From positions 53,354,697 to 53,418,696 of the forward strand of contig NC_059072.1 in the NCBI RefSeq assembly GCF_020497125.1: a stretch of 64,000 nt of DNA, written 5' to 3'. Both the position numbers and the translations under genes were made by a program. The DNA is from Mauremys mutica. Its lineage: Eukaryota; Chordata; Testudines; Geoemydidae. The notes below the pieces were generated by a model. The model was not told the DNA's origin. It ran no database searches and was given only the letters and a program-made list of their open reading frames with translations. This document shows, piece by piece, positions 1 to 12,328 of this stretch (the stretch's first letter is position 1; the number at the start of each line of letters is the position of its first letter).

Positions 1-1555
1 CTGATATTATTTTGCTATCTCAGATTAAATAGTTAACCTTGATTAGTTACCATTTTACTGAATTGTGAAGAGTTTACATGCTAAGATCTAAGTATTTTTA
101 AACTTGTTTAGATAAGCAAGACTTTACTCTCTTTTTATGTGTAAAAATCAATATTAGTGACACTGAAAATAAACTGCCACAGGTTTCAGTGGCAAAGGGC
201 TAATTCAATTAAGTATTTATCAAACTATAATTCTAACCCTTCAATATGTTACAATAGCAAAGTGAACAAATAAACATTATAAATCTAAATCTAAATCTCT
301 CTCATATATATATATATATAGTAAAGCAAAGTAACAAAGGCCTCAATTTTGCAATAAGCTCTACACAGAACATTGCCAGCTCAGGGCTCTTCACCATTAT
401 CTATTTGAGACGTTAGTGTCTTGAATCAGTTGTCTGTTGATATTCAGCAAAGCACATAAGCATATGCTTAACTCTAAGCACCAGTTTATGTCCATTGAAG
501 TCAGGGAGGCTTAAGTACACATCTAAAGTTAAGCACATAGTTAATTGCTTTGCTGAATTGGAGCCTGGGAGGCCCCTTGCAGGATCAGACTTTAATTATA
601 ATTGCACTAAACATACAGGCTTTGATACCCCTTCCTGAAGAAAGGATAATGATCCATAATGCTCTTTTAAGTGGAAGCAGTAAACATCCAGAGGAGTGTA
701 GACTGGAATCAGGTGGCTGACTATCATGAATCTTTTCATTTTAGATGATCACACCTGCCATGGAGGTTGCAAACCTAAATATACTATAGGTAAAGAGGCT
801 GTGTTGATCCTCATACTATATACAGACATCAATTTGTGCATCATTTTTCACTTTTATTACTCTTTGGGTTAACTTTCTTATTTGAGTTGTTCCACATTTG
901 CTTTGATAAACTCAAAACATTGCCAGAATATATAAATGTATCACATCCAGCAATATTTTGTGAGTAATATATTACATGTATTATTTGTTTTTCTACAGCT
1001 TCATTCACAGGGGTTTAAATTCTATCATATTCTTTACATAGCAATAAAACCATTTCCATTGCAAACTTGTAACAGTAATGGATAGCAGCCTTCAGGGGAT
1101 ATGTTTCTAAGAAATTTATTTCACCTCATGATGTTCAGCCACCCAAGGAATGAATTTGTTTCCATGACAGATAAGGACTGCAAAGATCATTTTAAAATGG
1201 TCTTGGGGTACCGCACATCAGTATCAGAAAAAAGGAAAATGCAGAATGATAATATTTCTTTTGCTGTCATCAATCCTGCTAGTTTGTACTGTAGAATTGT
1301 GAACTGAATGATGATTCATTAACAGTCATTAAGAGACTTGCTAAATAGAGTTAGATAATCATTCAGTTCTGTGAAGTCCTGGGTGGCTTTTTATTTATTT
1401 AAGAAATTAATTGAACTTTTTCTTCAATCAATTTATATTTGAATGTCTGGAGATGAATCTCTGCAAAATACAATTTCAACATCAACAGTGTTCTTACTGG
1501 AAGCATTACAGATCAAAGTAAGATTAACAACCTGCACCCCCATCCTACAAAGACA
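1..1555. other. AT-rich stretch, no gene seen
   Basis: Stops are frequent in every frame and no protein family is recognisable. It holds a short (AT)n microsatellite at 304-320. At about 440-590 there is a diverged copy of a dispersed sequence built around the phrases 'cattgaagtcagggaggctt' and 'aagttaagcac', a motif that recurs at 2070-2140. Nothing else is supported. Confidence 0.6.
304..320. repeat. (AT)n microsatellite
   Basis: Seventeen bases of strictly alternating A and T. It is a simple sequence repeat with no evident function. Confidence 0.95.
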
Positions 1556-2140
1556 TAAATGCTTAACTTGGTAAACTATGGCTTCAGCTACACTTGAAGC
1601 CGGGGCTTGAATAGACATCCTCACACTAATTGACACTACTAGTGTAGCCATGCTAGCACAGGCAGTGATGAGCAGCGGGAGGGGCTAGCTGCCCCAAGTA
1701 CAAGCCCACCCAGACCCTGGAGGTATGTACTTGGGGTGACTAGCCCATTTCCCTGCTTGTCTCTGCCCATGCTACCATGACTACCCCACAATTTTTAGTA
1801 TGCTAGTTCAATAAGAGCTAGCGGTGGTATGTCTGCTTGAGCTGGGAATCAACCCTGCCTGCCCCCCCCAGCTCCAAGAGCATTCACGGTGGGAGCTCAG
1901 TACGTACCTGCCAGGACCCTCTGGGTATATACTCAGGCTGTTAGCATGAGCTGCCACCTGGGCTACCCTGGCTACACCCCTACTTTTAGCACGCTAACTG
2001 GATTGGAGCTAGCTCATATCTGTGTATCCATGCTGAGAAGCAGTGCAGATCTACTGTTTGAGTACTGTTTGAGTACCCATTGACTTCAGTGGGTCTGCTT
2101 CAAGGGCATAAAGTAAAGCATTGCTAGATCAGGGCCACAG
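1556..2140. repeat. diverged MITE-like repeat sequence
   Basis: GC-richer than its surroundings, with repeated internal phrases such as 'gctagc' clusters, 'gagctgggaatcaaccctgcc' near 1840 and 'tttagcacgctaactgg' near 1985, which resemble the inner parts of hAT-type miniature elements common in turtle genomes. Two related blocks seem to lie in tandem: 'tagtatgctagttcaataagagctagc' near 1796 has a diverged echo at about 1985-2010. I see no clean terminal inverted repeats or TSD, so ends are approximate and the class is a guess from resemblance. Confidence 0.35.
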
Positions 2141-4084
2141 ATAGCTATTTAAAAATCACTCTGTACATAATGTATAATGTAAGCAGGTTTATCCTATCAA
2201 CACAAATGCTAACAACTGAAGCTAATAACAATGATGTCACTGTTGATTGGGTAGCCTACATTAAGAGATTTGCAAGCAGATGTGCCTTTCATAACACTGC
2301 ATGTGGGTTATTTCTGCCTTTCTGAGTTGGCTGTTGTGCCTCAAAGCTCATGTTGGCAGCCACATATTAACGGCTTTGTGATGCTGTATTGAATCATTGA
2401 TTCTGCAAAGGGTGCAAGCTCCTTGACAATGAAAGAGGTATTGTGGTGTTGCTCTGTGGTTCGATTTGGTTTTCCCATTCATGGGCCAGAGAGAGAAAAT
2501 TTAAAGAAAATAGTTTCTGCATTTTCCCCTGCCACTTTGAAAAATCCCTTGAAAGTAGAACAAACATGTAAAACCTGAAAAGGTAAAAGGTATTCCCTAA
2601 CCCATGTTATTCTTAACATAAACATATTTCTAAATTCAGTGACGTGCAGACACGTACATGTTTTTACAGTCACAAATGATGATTTAAATTAATACAACTC
2701 TCAATTTTGGAGGAAACAAACTGCAAAGTCTTTTAGGCAGGCAGCTTGTTATGAACACTTGTCCCCAAGAGGAAAGGTCAAAATAAATTCTGTATCTTGC
2801 ACCAAGTAATGTAGCCTATATAGCTGAGCATCACCTTTGTTTACAGCTCTGCAGGAGGGAGCCTAAACTCACAAACAGTTTGAGCACTGACTTCCAATAA
2901 CCAAACAGCAGGTTTAACAGCTCTTTAGATGAGCTTGTTTCTGAATACTTCAGGAAACGTAAGAGTCAGCACAGCAGTTGCAATTAAAGTAACCTTGAAC
3001 AACTCTAGGCTCAACCCACTGCCACCTAGGCAAGTGGAGTTCCATCACGGAGTTCGATGAGAGTAGGCATAAGCGCTGTATAAATTTAACTCTATGAAGT
3101 AATATAAGCAACTGCATTTTCTTTCCTGAGATCACTGCAGGTTCAACAGGTCTAGTCAAGCATCATTAAGGATTCTTAGTAGGTCTATAGCATTTCTAGT
3201 GTCACAGAAGTTAATAGACAAAGGATCAAATTCAGCCCTGTGTAAGTGGGTGTTACTCTGTCGGCTTTAAAGGAGCTGCATTTGTATATACTAGGAGTGA
3301 ATTTGGGCCTATATCTCTAATGACTGTTTTTCACTTCCTAGAAAGTTTACTTTTCAATAGTTTTTTATAATCAGTGTGGATGTTTACATTGAAAATACCA
3401 TGTGCATGGTTGCACATTAACATCACTGCTTTATGTTCAAATGTCTCCTTGTAGCTCATAATCTACCATGTTTTTCAAACATTGTTGAATTAGCCATACA
3501 ACCCTCCTGTGACATAATATCCTCATTTTATAGGTTGGAAATAGCAGGAGAAGTGACTTCCCAAGGTCACACATGAAGTCTGTGGCAGATTTGAAAACAG
3601 AAGCCAAATCTCCTGCTTCCCAGTCTTGTTCTCCAGATTATGCCTCTTTTTTGTGCACCCCTTACACAACTTTTAAATTCATTTTAACTCATCTAACTCA
3701 CTTACTTCAGCAAATTTGAGTTCATGCAGTCATAAGCTATGCCACTTCCTCCACTCAGCAGGTTTTGTTCCTATGTTGACCTTAAAGTAACCCCACATGC
3801 TGATCTTGTTCATGCTGCACACTATTCCTTAAGTAAATTTAGCAACACTTAGTCCCTAATATTCTGTTCTAATACATTTAGTTAGGATTTAAATTTCTTT
3901 AGGCTTTTATTTTATTTATTTTTTAAGTTTAATTAATAATTAAACTCATTAATAAAGTTTATTTAAGTGTCAGAAGCTTTTATATCATAGCTTATAAAGT
4001 TTTTTCAAGGAAATGTGTAAGACACATTAATTAGAGATCAGAGAACTCATCTGCATGCTGTCCCTGCCAGCAGGTATATGGGCT
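2141..4084. other. no gene seen
   Basis: AT-rich DNA without a supported reading frame. A diverged dispersed repeat piece lies at about 3215-3310, between 'ggatcaaattcagccctgtg' and 'gaatttgggcc'. Short ORFs here show no family signature. Confidence 0.55.
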
Positions 4085-4462
4085 CTTGGTGAGCAATTAT
4101 CACATGGGTGGGGTGCCAATTAATTTCTTTATTAAAGGGAAAAGGAAGTGGTGAGAATTTAACAATAAAATACAATGGGATGGTGTATAGACAATGATGG
4201 GGGGGTTCTTATTGAACAGTGTAGGGAGTTCTAACAGTGGGGTACAGTAAGTGGGGTTTAGTACACTGGGATACAGTACAGCTAATAAGCAAATCAACTT
4301 TATATAGGAACAGCTCTAGATACAGTGTGGAATGTAAAACATACTAAAAGGAAATGCAGAATAAAATGGTAGCGTCTATATAGAATGGTCAACAATCTTA
4401 GATAGAATGTATTAAGTGGTTGGTGGCCTTATACACAATGTAACACAATTGGCGATGAGAAT

Positions 4463-4661
4463 AGTTCAGAGGGTAATGCAGACACGGGGGAAAAAAGCAG
4501 CAGGGGTTTGGGAAGTTCAGAGGGTGATGCAGACACAGGGGGAAAAAAGCAGCAAGGGGTTTGGGAAGTTCAGAGGGTGATGCAGACACAGGGGAAAAGA
4601 AAGCAGCAAGGGGTTTAGGAAGTTCAGAGGGTGATGAGGACACAGGGGAAAGCAGCAGCAA
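4463..4661. repeat. minisatellite, 51-54 bp unit, about 3.9 copies
   Basis: The anchor 'gttcagagggt' starts at 4464, 4515, 4568 and 4622, giving periods of 51, 53 and 54 bp. Units differ mainly in the A-run length before 'gcagcaaggggtttgggaa'. The last unit is partial. On the minus strand the units translate into a repeated Ser/Pro-rich peptide, which is a consequence of the repeat and not evidence of a gene. Confidence 0.9.
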
Positions 4662-5756
4662 GAACCTTATCTATCCTCTAACTTAATCAAACTTATATAA
4701 AATGACAAGCAGCTTCTACAAAGTGACAAAACAGGTACAGAATACAATCAGGCAATGACTTTTTAAATCTATCTTAACCAATGACTAGGCAAAACAAATA
4801 TCACAATTCTAAGCAAACTACAACAAGCAGCTATATGGAGTAACAAAACAACGAACTATAGCAAGGCAGGTGAGACTTACAAGCTTTATAATCTTAACAA
4901 ACTATGACTTATTAAACTAAAGAAACAAAACCTATGGTGCACCTTATGCTATGGGGAAGTTACAGAGGGCAGAGTGGTATGTGCCCAGAATACAGCTCCC
5001 AAGGCAGCCCCCAAGGAAGCCAAGGGAGGTGGCTGCAGCAGTGGGTACAGCTGAAAACAATGAGTCCAAGGCAAAGCCCACAGGAGCAGAGCTTAGCAGC
5101 AGCGCAAACTTACTTTTAGTGGCAGAGTGCCACGGAGTTTGAGAGAGGTTTTTTTAAAACACAGACCAAGGTTTAGCTTGAGTCTGTGTGCTGGGGAGAC
5201 AGAGCCAGCAGCTAAAATAATAAAACAAAAGTACAGAAAGTTTCACAGAGGGATTCTTACCAGCCCCCCAAGACAGCAGCAGAGGCAGAAGCAGCAAGAA
5301 CATCAGAAGGCTCGGTACAGTCTAGATAATCAGGAGATTTCTCAGGCAGCAATTCGTTCTTCGTGGGGGGGGGGGTTCAAAAAACAGGGGTATGCTCAAA
5401 AATAAAACGAGAGCAGAGAAAGGACCCCCCAGAACCCCCTGGCTGATCAGACCAGGCAGCAATGCAGGAACCTTTCTAAAGTCTGTTCAGAAAATGTTTG
5501 TTTATAAAGGCAAACCCAAGCAGCTTCCCGCCAGTAACTCTGATTGGCCTCTCCTCTTACAGGGAGGAGAGAAGGCAGGGAGGAGACTGCGGGTAGCCGC
5601 AGGCATGTCTGGGCAAGTCCTGTGCAATAGGTGACTCAAAAGCACATGAGGTCTATGACTCATGCCCAGGATCTTAAAAACACAATAGGTCTTGCAGCTC
5701 TGGACATTGCCTACCCTACACCAAGCCCAGGTTTTAACAAGGTGATAACAGGACTA

Positions 5757-5890
5757 ACCCTTTGAACAGGGCAGTGGTCCCACTTAGCACAAGTGGCCAT
5801 CCCTTTGAGAAGGGCAATGGCTCTTGTTAAACAACTTAAGGGGCCCTCCCTTTGAGAAGGGCAGAGGCCCTGGTAAACAACTTAACAGCC
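5757..5890. repeat. short imperfect tandem repeat
   Basis: The phrase 'ccctttgaNaagggca' occurs three times (near 5758, 5802 and 5847), each followed by a similar 'tggct/aggcc' stretch. The second and third copies also share 'aaacaacttaa'. The array lies inside the LTR-like block. Confidence 0.7.
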
Positions 5891-6242
5891 AGGGAGGGGC
5901 GGCCACCGAGGAGAGCAAGAACAAAATGGAGTAAGGGAACAGCTTTAAGAAACAAAATGGAGCTGTAACAGACACATGCATGAAATAAAGAGCAGCTTAT
6001 GCATCTGGTTTGTCATAAATAATTCTATACACTCCATTATGGGCTATATTTGCAGTGAGCAAGACATATGTCCGCCACCACCTTGATAACTTTGCTTTTA
6101 AGCTGTATCTCTTTCATCCACTCTTTCCGTTTTTGTTTCCTGTAGCCTTTTGGGGGCATATTCGGAAACTGTTTACATTTTTGGCACTACCATAAAACAA
6201 TTAAGTATATACAAAATTTTCCTTTTCCAAATTAAGCTATTT

Positions 6243-6494
6243 TACTTAGGCTTTGTCTTCACTAGCACTTCTGTGAGTAAAACTTTTGTTGGTCTGAGGT
6301 GTGAAAAACACACCCCTGGCAGACATAATTTCACCAGCAGATGCTCTCCTGACATCATAGCAACTGGCACTCATTGGGAGTGGTTTAATTATGCCAATGA
6401 GAGGGCTACAGAGAGTGGCTACACAGGAGACCTTACAGCAGTGCAGCTACAGCAGTACAGCTGTGCCGCTGTAGTGTAGACATAGCCTTAGGGA
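6243..6494. mobile_element. hAT-like MITE, about 250 bp
   Basis: The left end 'ttaggctttgtcttcacta' and the reverse complement of the right end 'tagtgtagacatagcctta' match over most of about 19 bases. These ends resemble the 'taaggctatgtctacact' termini of non-autonomous hAT-type elements that I recall from turtle genomes. No transposase is encoded. I could not identify a matching 8-bp TSD, which suggests an old copy. Confidence 0.6.
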
Positions 6495-6546
6495 GAAAAA
6501 GCAGCCAGCAAACGTGAAAAACTACTGAATATGATATCATTTCAAT

Positions 6547-6966
6547 CAGAGATTCTCAAACTGTGGCTCGGGACCCTAAAGTGGCTTGTGACCCTGTTTT
6601 AATGGGGTCACCAGGGCTGGTGTTAGACATGCTGGGGCCCGGGGCTGAAGCCAAAGCCCAATCCCTGCTGCCCAGGACCAATGCCTGAGCCCCACCTCCC
6701 TGGGCCAAAGCCGAAGACCAAGGGTTTCACCCCTAGGTGGTGGGGCTCAGATTACAGGCCTTCCATCTGGAGCTGAAGCCCTTGGATTTCAGCTTAGCAC
6801 TCCCACCCCCCTGCCCCGGACAGGGGGGCTCGGGCTTTAGCTTTGGCCTCCCCCCCAGGGCAATGGGGCTCGGGCAGGGACAGGCTTCAGTCCTTCATCC
6901 TAGGGTTGTGTAGTAATTTTTGTTGGCAGAAGGGAGCCGCGGTGCAATTAAGTTTGAGAACCCCTG
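6547..6966. mobile_element. hAT MITE with perfect 8-bp TSD
   Basis: The ends are 'cagagattctcaaactgtgg' and the reverse complement 'caggggttctcaaacttaa', a hAT-type terminus similar to the CAGNGGTTCTCAA ends of Charlie/MER5-type elements. The element is flanked by identical 8-bp copies of ATTTCAAT at 6539-6546 and 6967-6974. The 420-bp interior is GC-rich, with palindromic phrases built on 'ggggctcgggctt'. It carries no transposase, so it was mobilised in trans. Confidence 0.92.
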
Positions 6967-6974
6967 ATTTCAAT

Positions 6975-8229
6975 AAACTTTTAAACAAAAGGTGTTTACT
7001 GGCTGTTTGCTGGGATAAGTTTGATTGCAATGTGCATGCGGGGACACACCCACACCCACCCACACATACACACAAAGATTAGGGTATAAACCTATCAAAG
7101 ACAGTCACAGTGGATCAGGCCAATATCTATTCTGAGTTACACCTACTGACATAAATTAAATTAAGCTGAACGGGTGATACTGAGAGTAGAATGTGGCCCA
7201 GTATGTAGTAGAAAAATGTAATCAGATGGATTGGCAGTGGCACATACACAGCTGTGATTTTCTGACTAACTTATATGACTTTGCTTTTTACTTGCAAGCC
7301 AGCCAGATTTTAGACTTGATTACATACACTTGTTCCAGAGAGCGAGTCTTCTGTTGTCCCAAGCGGTCCCTCCTTTTAACAGGCGGCCAAGGTCTCTTTC
7401 CATTCCTGATTCTCATTTCCTAACAAATTATCTACCCTGTTTGACAGTTGGGACTCAAAAACTGGGAGGGAGAGTGTTCCTATGGAAAATACACAGACAC
7501 AGACAGCAGGGACAGCTGCTTTAATTTCTAGTGTTCTTTTTTGACAAACTGTTGCAAATGAACCACAAACACAGGCAATAATCTTGGGGTTTCACTTTCA
7601 GTATTGATAAAAGCCTCCTTAAAGCAGCTTTAACATCGTCAAGTTGAGCAGTCAAGTTTCTCTTTCTGACAGATAGATCTTGTGTCATTGTTGTAGACGC
7701 CGTATAATTTGAGGCTTTCCTTAGCTGGTCTTTGATTTAAATTGTGTATCAGGTTTTTTATGTGTTTTTTTTTTTATTTTATTTTTTTCTTCAGGAAAAG
7801 ACCCCACACCCACACCCACACCCACAGGTATATTCTGGGACACTCTAAAACAAATGCAAGCATGTAAAAGTGCTATTTGGGGACTTGGTTCTGACCCTTG
7901 TGGGGATGTACCACCTCCACTGGGATGAAAAATACTTTTTTGGGGGGGGACAACAATATAAATGAAGTTCAATAATAACTATCTAGAAGGCAAGAAGTTA
8001 CCACTTGTAAATAGCCAAGGCACTGATCAGTGTTGTGACACAGCCTACCCAGGAGTCAGTTCAAATCAAAGGCACAGGCCCATTCACTTAGAATAGAACA
8101 AAAGGGAATGTTACCACATTGTATGTACATGGTATATCCCTGATTATTACATTTGCCCTTGAAAACTAGTGAAGTGCTAATGTTATTGTATCCACTTGTC
8201 TGTTTCCTGTGATTGCTGTCCTTGTACTT
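6975..8229. other. no gene seen; CA-rich simple repeats
   Basis: It contains CA/CCCA-rich tracts at about 7041-7075 and 7803-7826, the latter an ACCCAC hexamer repeat, plus T-rich runs at 7765-7795. No coding sequence or element ends are recognisable. Confidence 0.6.
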
Positions 8230-8960
8230 AATTAACCCTAGAACAATAATGTGTGTTAGTGTTTAAGTGTGAAGGATTGTCTCTGGCTTTCATATTGTGT
8301 TTACACATTATGTTTACTCACTGGAGATTGGAGCCTTGGAAATGTAAATAATGAAACATGTAGACTTCAAAGAGTGGGTCCTTGTGTGTTCAACAATGGG
8401 AGGTCTACAGACCCAGGCTGTGCTGAAAACACTTGTCAGAGTGTTTTCAACTATAAGAAGGAAACTGGGGGGCGATTCTTCATCTCTCATCTATTTGGCT
8501 GCTGCCAGAGGGTGCTCCAGATATTACAAACTTTGACTCATCTGTTATTTATTCTACCTGCTTTAACGTCTCAATAACTCCTTTCTTTTTTCTTAGCTAA
8601 TAAATCTTTAGTTAGCTTACTAAAGCATTGTTTTTGGTATGAGATCCAGAGCATCCGTTGACCTGAGGTAAGTGACCAACCCTTTGGGGTTGGAAGAACT
8701 TAATGTAAAGTGATTTTTGGTTTTAATAACCTTTTATCGCAAAGTCCAGTTTGTCAGAGTGGCACGATATGCTGGAGAGCCTAAAGGGACAGTCTGTGGC
8801 TCCTTGGTAAAGCTAATACAGTGATCCAAGAGTGCACACTTCTTACTGGTTTGGTAAGATCTAATTATAGAATATACCACCAGTTTAGGGTGTCTACCCT
8901 GTTTTCACACAGTCTGACCTAAGATTGGCACTCTCAGTTGTGAGCCACATGCCAGGCAAT
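8230..8960 (+). mobile_element. LTR-like interspersed repeat
   Basis: From memory this resembles a common turtle long terminal repeat: a 'gctaataaatctttagttag' segment (8595-8615, containing AATAAA), then 'gtaagtgacc', 'agtccagtttgtcagagtgg', 'ctaattatagaatataccac' and 'cagtttagggtgtctaccct'. No internal coding region follows, so a solo LTR is likely. The ends are approximate. A search against a reptile repeat library would settle the family. Confidence 0.5.
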
Positions 8961-11094
8961 GTGACAACTGTTGTGGGTTGTCTCTCCAATTTTAAAAGGC
9001 CAGTTACAAGACATCCTAATAAAGGGTAAACTGACATGGGGTGCTCAATAATGGCCAGGTAGTCAGCAAGCAGGCACTCAGAAATAAAAGACTGAACTTC
9101 CATTGATTTCTGTGGGACAGCCCTTAAGCAGCTATGCTGGGAGGCATAATGGCGCCGAGCATCTGTAGTAGCAGGAAACATAAAGGTGGAATAAAGCCAC
9201 CTTTACAGTCACACCCCTTAACTGTGCAAAGTTTGATCTTGTTGCAGCCCTGAATCTAGCCACATCACTTTAGAACTCCTTTTTAAAATTATTATACCAA
9301 AATTCCTGGGAAAGTCATAGCCTGAAATGAGATATGTGGAACTACAGGAAGACTTGTTTGGTGGATGTTAGTGTGGGGCATGTTTAAAAATTCAGGCTTA
9401 TAATGGGAAGCTAGCTTCAACCTTAGCTGGGGCTCTGTCACTCACTACAGTTAATGCAGATTTAGTGCTTATCAAAGGTGTTCTGAAAATCCTGAAGTCT
9501 GAAGGTATCTGCACAACAAGCAAAATATGGGAAATGGCAGTATCCAGGGTACAATTCTTCTCCCATGTGTCTCAGTTGTGTTTGAAAAGAACCACTTCTC
9601 GATGTTATAGGACAGATCATTCGCCATGCCTTTCAAGAAGTTTGAATGCCAAAAAATCTACAAGTTGTGGTGATTTTTTTTTCCAGGATTTGGGAAACGA
9701 ACTGTGACCAAGCTGCTTTCACTGCCTAATTCTTTTTCAGATTGGACATACTGCATATATCATGACTGACAAAGTAAGAGATGCAAGGAAAAATTCTGTC
9801 ATCTTAACACAAGGTTTTTCCCTGCAGATAATAGATGCACTTAACAGAAAATAATCTATTTGAGACATGTACAGAAAAACTTGTACTAGTGCTTGATAGA
9901 TGCAACGCAGCAGGAATGCATTTGGGTAAGAGCTTTGATCAGAAACTCTTGGAGATGCTGGACTATGAAAATGACTTTAGTTGCGCATCACATTATTTAT
10001 CTTTGCTTGCAGGCAAGGAGTCATTAATTGGAAACAAACTAAAACCCCAGCAGGATATCCACTCTGGGCTAGATAAACCTACCATGGTATTACACTGAGT
10101 GCAGGGAAATTAATATTTGTCCTCATTTCATAACTGAATGTGCTGATGACCATTAATTGTATTTAAAAATCTTCTCCCCAGTATATCCTCAAGAGATGCA
10201 AAGTCTCATATCTACATGATAAACAATACAAAAATATAGAGAAGAACTGAGCAGGTACATTAGCATAAGAGCAGAAAGAACTCAGCTGCCATTGTGCTCT
10301 TTTCAACTTTTCTTATTTGTTTTTCTTGCTGCATATTGCCATTTCAATAGACTCACAGGTAGCTTTTGTAACAAATGTTTTTTTCATTTCATAGCAATAC
10401 AAATAACAGGTCTTGAATATAACAATGACAAACTAGCCTACAAAAATGTTATAATCAACATAGATTTCCCCAAATACATTATAATTACAGAAACAGCAGT
10501 GCTAAAAAGCTGTGGTCTCATCTACTGGGAAAACTCAATGGCTCCTTCAATATTTCTAGTTTCTCACCTTTAATGGGATAATTTAGCAGTCCCCAAATGT
10601 GCTACTTTGTAAAACACACAGGTGAATTGATTCAGAGTCTCATAAGGACATTTTTCTTATACTGGGTATGAATCTAAAAAAGTGCTAGCAAGTTGGCACT
10701 CACAAGGAGTGACTATATCAAATACCCAGCTCTCCCTTTTTTAGGAGTCAGCTTACTCCATTATCTGTGATTATTCTGGTGTTATTGACAGACAGACATG
10801 GCCATTTTGGCATTGCAAGCCCAGCCCCCCATTTATTGTTTATCCTGTGGTGTAGAGTATTTGAGCCCTCAGTGGTATGCATGCCATATACAAAACTCAG
10901 TTGGAGTTTGACAAGTGGGTCCCAATCCTGCATGAACTCCACACACCTGGACTCCCACTTGTCCAAGGAACCCCACTGAAGTCAGTGGGGCTCTTTGTGG
11001 GGCAGTGAACTACCCCTGCAAAGCTCACTGATCTGGATCACTGAGTGTAGCCTCCGAATTTGACATTCCCACATGTACCCCAGAATTTGACAGT
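8961..11094. other. no gene supported; one 87-codon ORF
   Basis: Mostly unremarkable AT-rich DNA. An 87-codon open frame at 9835-10098 (+) starts shortly after a pyrimidine-rich tract ending in CAG (9817-9828), which resembles a 3' splice site. Its translation has no recognisable domain and a frame of this length is expected by chance, so it is not called. A short dispersed-repeat piece ('ccactgaagtcagtggggctc') lies near 10972-10992. Confidence 0.5.
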
Positions 11095-11805
11095 ACTGCA
11101 ATCAGCCATTTTGTATGTTCAGTCATGTTGAAACCTGAACATCCCATAGCTAGAAATAATCTTAGGCCCTGACAGGCAAGGCAGTGAAGCTGCATGTTTG
11201 TAATTTTGCTATCAGAATGAGATAAGAAGTGAATGTACTGTGAAAACAGAAGGAATGTTTGGACAGTCGCCCTTGGTTTTATGTCCCTCTGACATGTAAG
11301 TTTTATTGTTATGTTTTGCTGATAAGGAGAATAATAAATTGTTATTGGTTGTTGCTAGGGAAATTGTTAGCCCATTAGGGGCTGCAATGAGTTACATGCT
11401 TTGGCCGGAGAAAATTTATAAAACATTTAGTTAAAAGGTGAGCTTTGGAGTAATCCAAGGAAGCTTTTCTTTGGGCAAGGATCTGACACCTAAGTTCTCC
11501 AACAGCTAGATGGAAGGAGTGGCCCCTGGAAGCCTGGCTGTTGATTCCTTGAAACATCTTAACCTTGGTAAATATAAAGGTTTAAGATGCTCTGAACCTA
11601 CTGCTACAGCATGTGTGTGCATGCGTGTGCGCGCACCCTGGAGACCTAATAAAAAAGTAGTTTTAGGTGAAAGCACTCTGGTTTGTTTCAATCATATATC
11701 AGACGGAGGAGCTGTGCCCCCATTTATTAATTTCTGCCACTGCCTAGAGAGAAACAGTTAAGCTACTACTGCTTCAGGTTCTGAAAACCCTGGGTAACAC
11801 CAGCA
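11095..11805 (+). mobile_element. solo LTR-like element with TATA and polyA signal
   Basis: The layout of a retroviral-type LTR is visible in order: a TATAAAA box at 11417-11423, a transcribed segment with a Z-DNA-like tract, an AATAAA signal at 11648-11653, and a downstream segment ending near 'ccctgggtaacacca'. The segment 'gtttgtttcaatcatatatc' after AATAAA matches the R/U5 style of turtle LTRs that I recall. No gag or pol adjoins, so this would be a solo LTR. Boundaries are not fixed by a TSD. Confidence 0.5.
11609..11636. other. 28-nt alternating purine-pyrimidine tract (Z-DNA-prone)
   Basis: Every base from 11609 to 11636 alternates purine and pyrimidine, mixing TG, CA and CG steps. 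It lies between the TATA box and AATAAA of the LTR-like element. Such tracts can adopt Z-form DNA under supercoiling. A role in transcription is only inference. Confidence 0.7.
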
Positions 11806-12328
11806 CTTACATTAACTTGCAGAAACTAAATATAAAAAAGACTCCTCATTTTAATGCATTATTTATGTGGCAAATAGTTGGATGCTTTTGTTTGTTTGAA
11901 ATTTCATCTTTACTAGTCATATTGCAATGACTAAGACACTAGAGTGACTAGTAGATCTATTTATGGTTTCTGTTCTGACCCTTCCAAGTATTCTCTTAGT
12001 CCTCCTGACAAGTGCAGTGTGGGGGGTTAAGTTATGTTTTCACACAAAATGTAGGAATAAACATGCAACACACAGGTATGCTGGTAAGCAACTGGTCATT
12101 ATTCCCTAGCTCCAGTCACATGTTGTGGTTCAAGGTTACAAAAGTGTATACCCACATCAAATGGCAGGAGTCAGTATCACTGATTTTGATGGCTATTGTA
12201 ATACTGTTCACAATATGAAAGCCATGTCATGCTTCTCTGCAGATGTGTAAAGTTAAGACTTAATTGTTACTTAATCACTGTCTTTCAGTTCACTAGGGTA
12301 TATAATATATCTTACAGCTATGATGGCG

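Larger units (their letters stand above)
4085..5990 (-). mobile_element. LTR-like repeat block (possible ERV LTR)
   Basis: About 1.9 kb with a composition unlike its flanks. On the minus strand it has an AATAAA polyadenylation hexamer (plus-strand 4128-4133). It also contains a 51-54 bp minisatellite, further imperfect repeats near 5757-5890, a G run at 5365-5375 and a 3' portion with the phrase 'acaaaatggag' twice (near 5920 and 5955), a wording frequent in retroviral-type LTRs. No gag, pol or env coding is visible, so a solo LTR or similar non-coding repeat fits best. The boundaries and class are inference from texture, not from terminal motifs or a TSD. Confidence 0.35.

Noticed and set aside
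9835..10098. Possible exon after a pyrimidine tract ending in CAG
   Set aside because: The 87-codon frame has no recognisable similarity, and such splice-like tracts are common by chance in AT-rich DNA.
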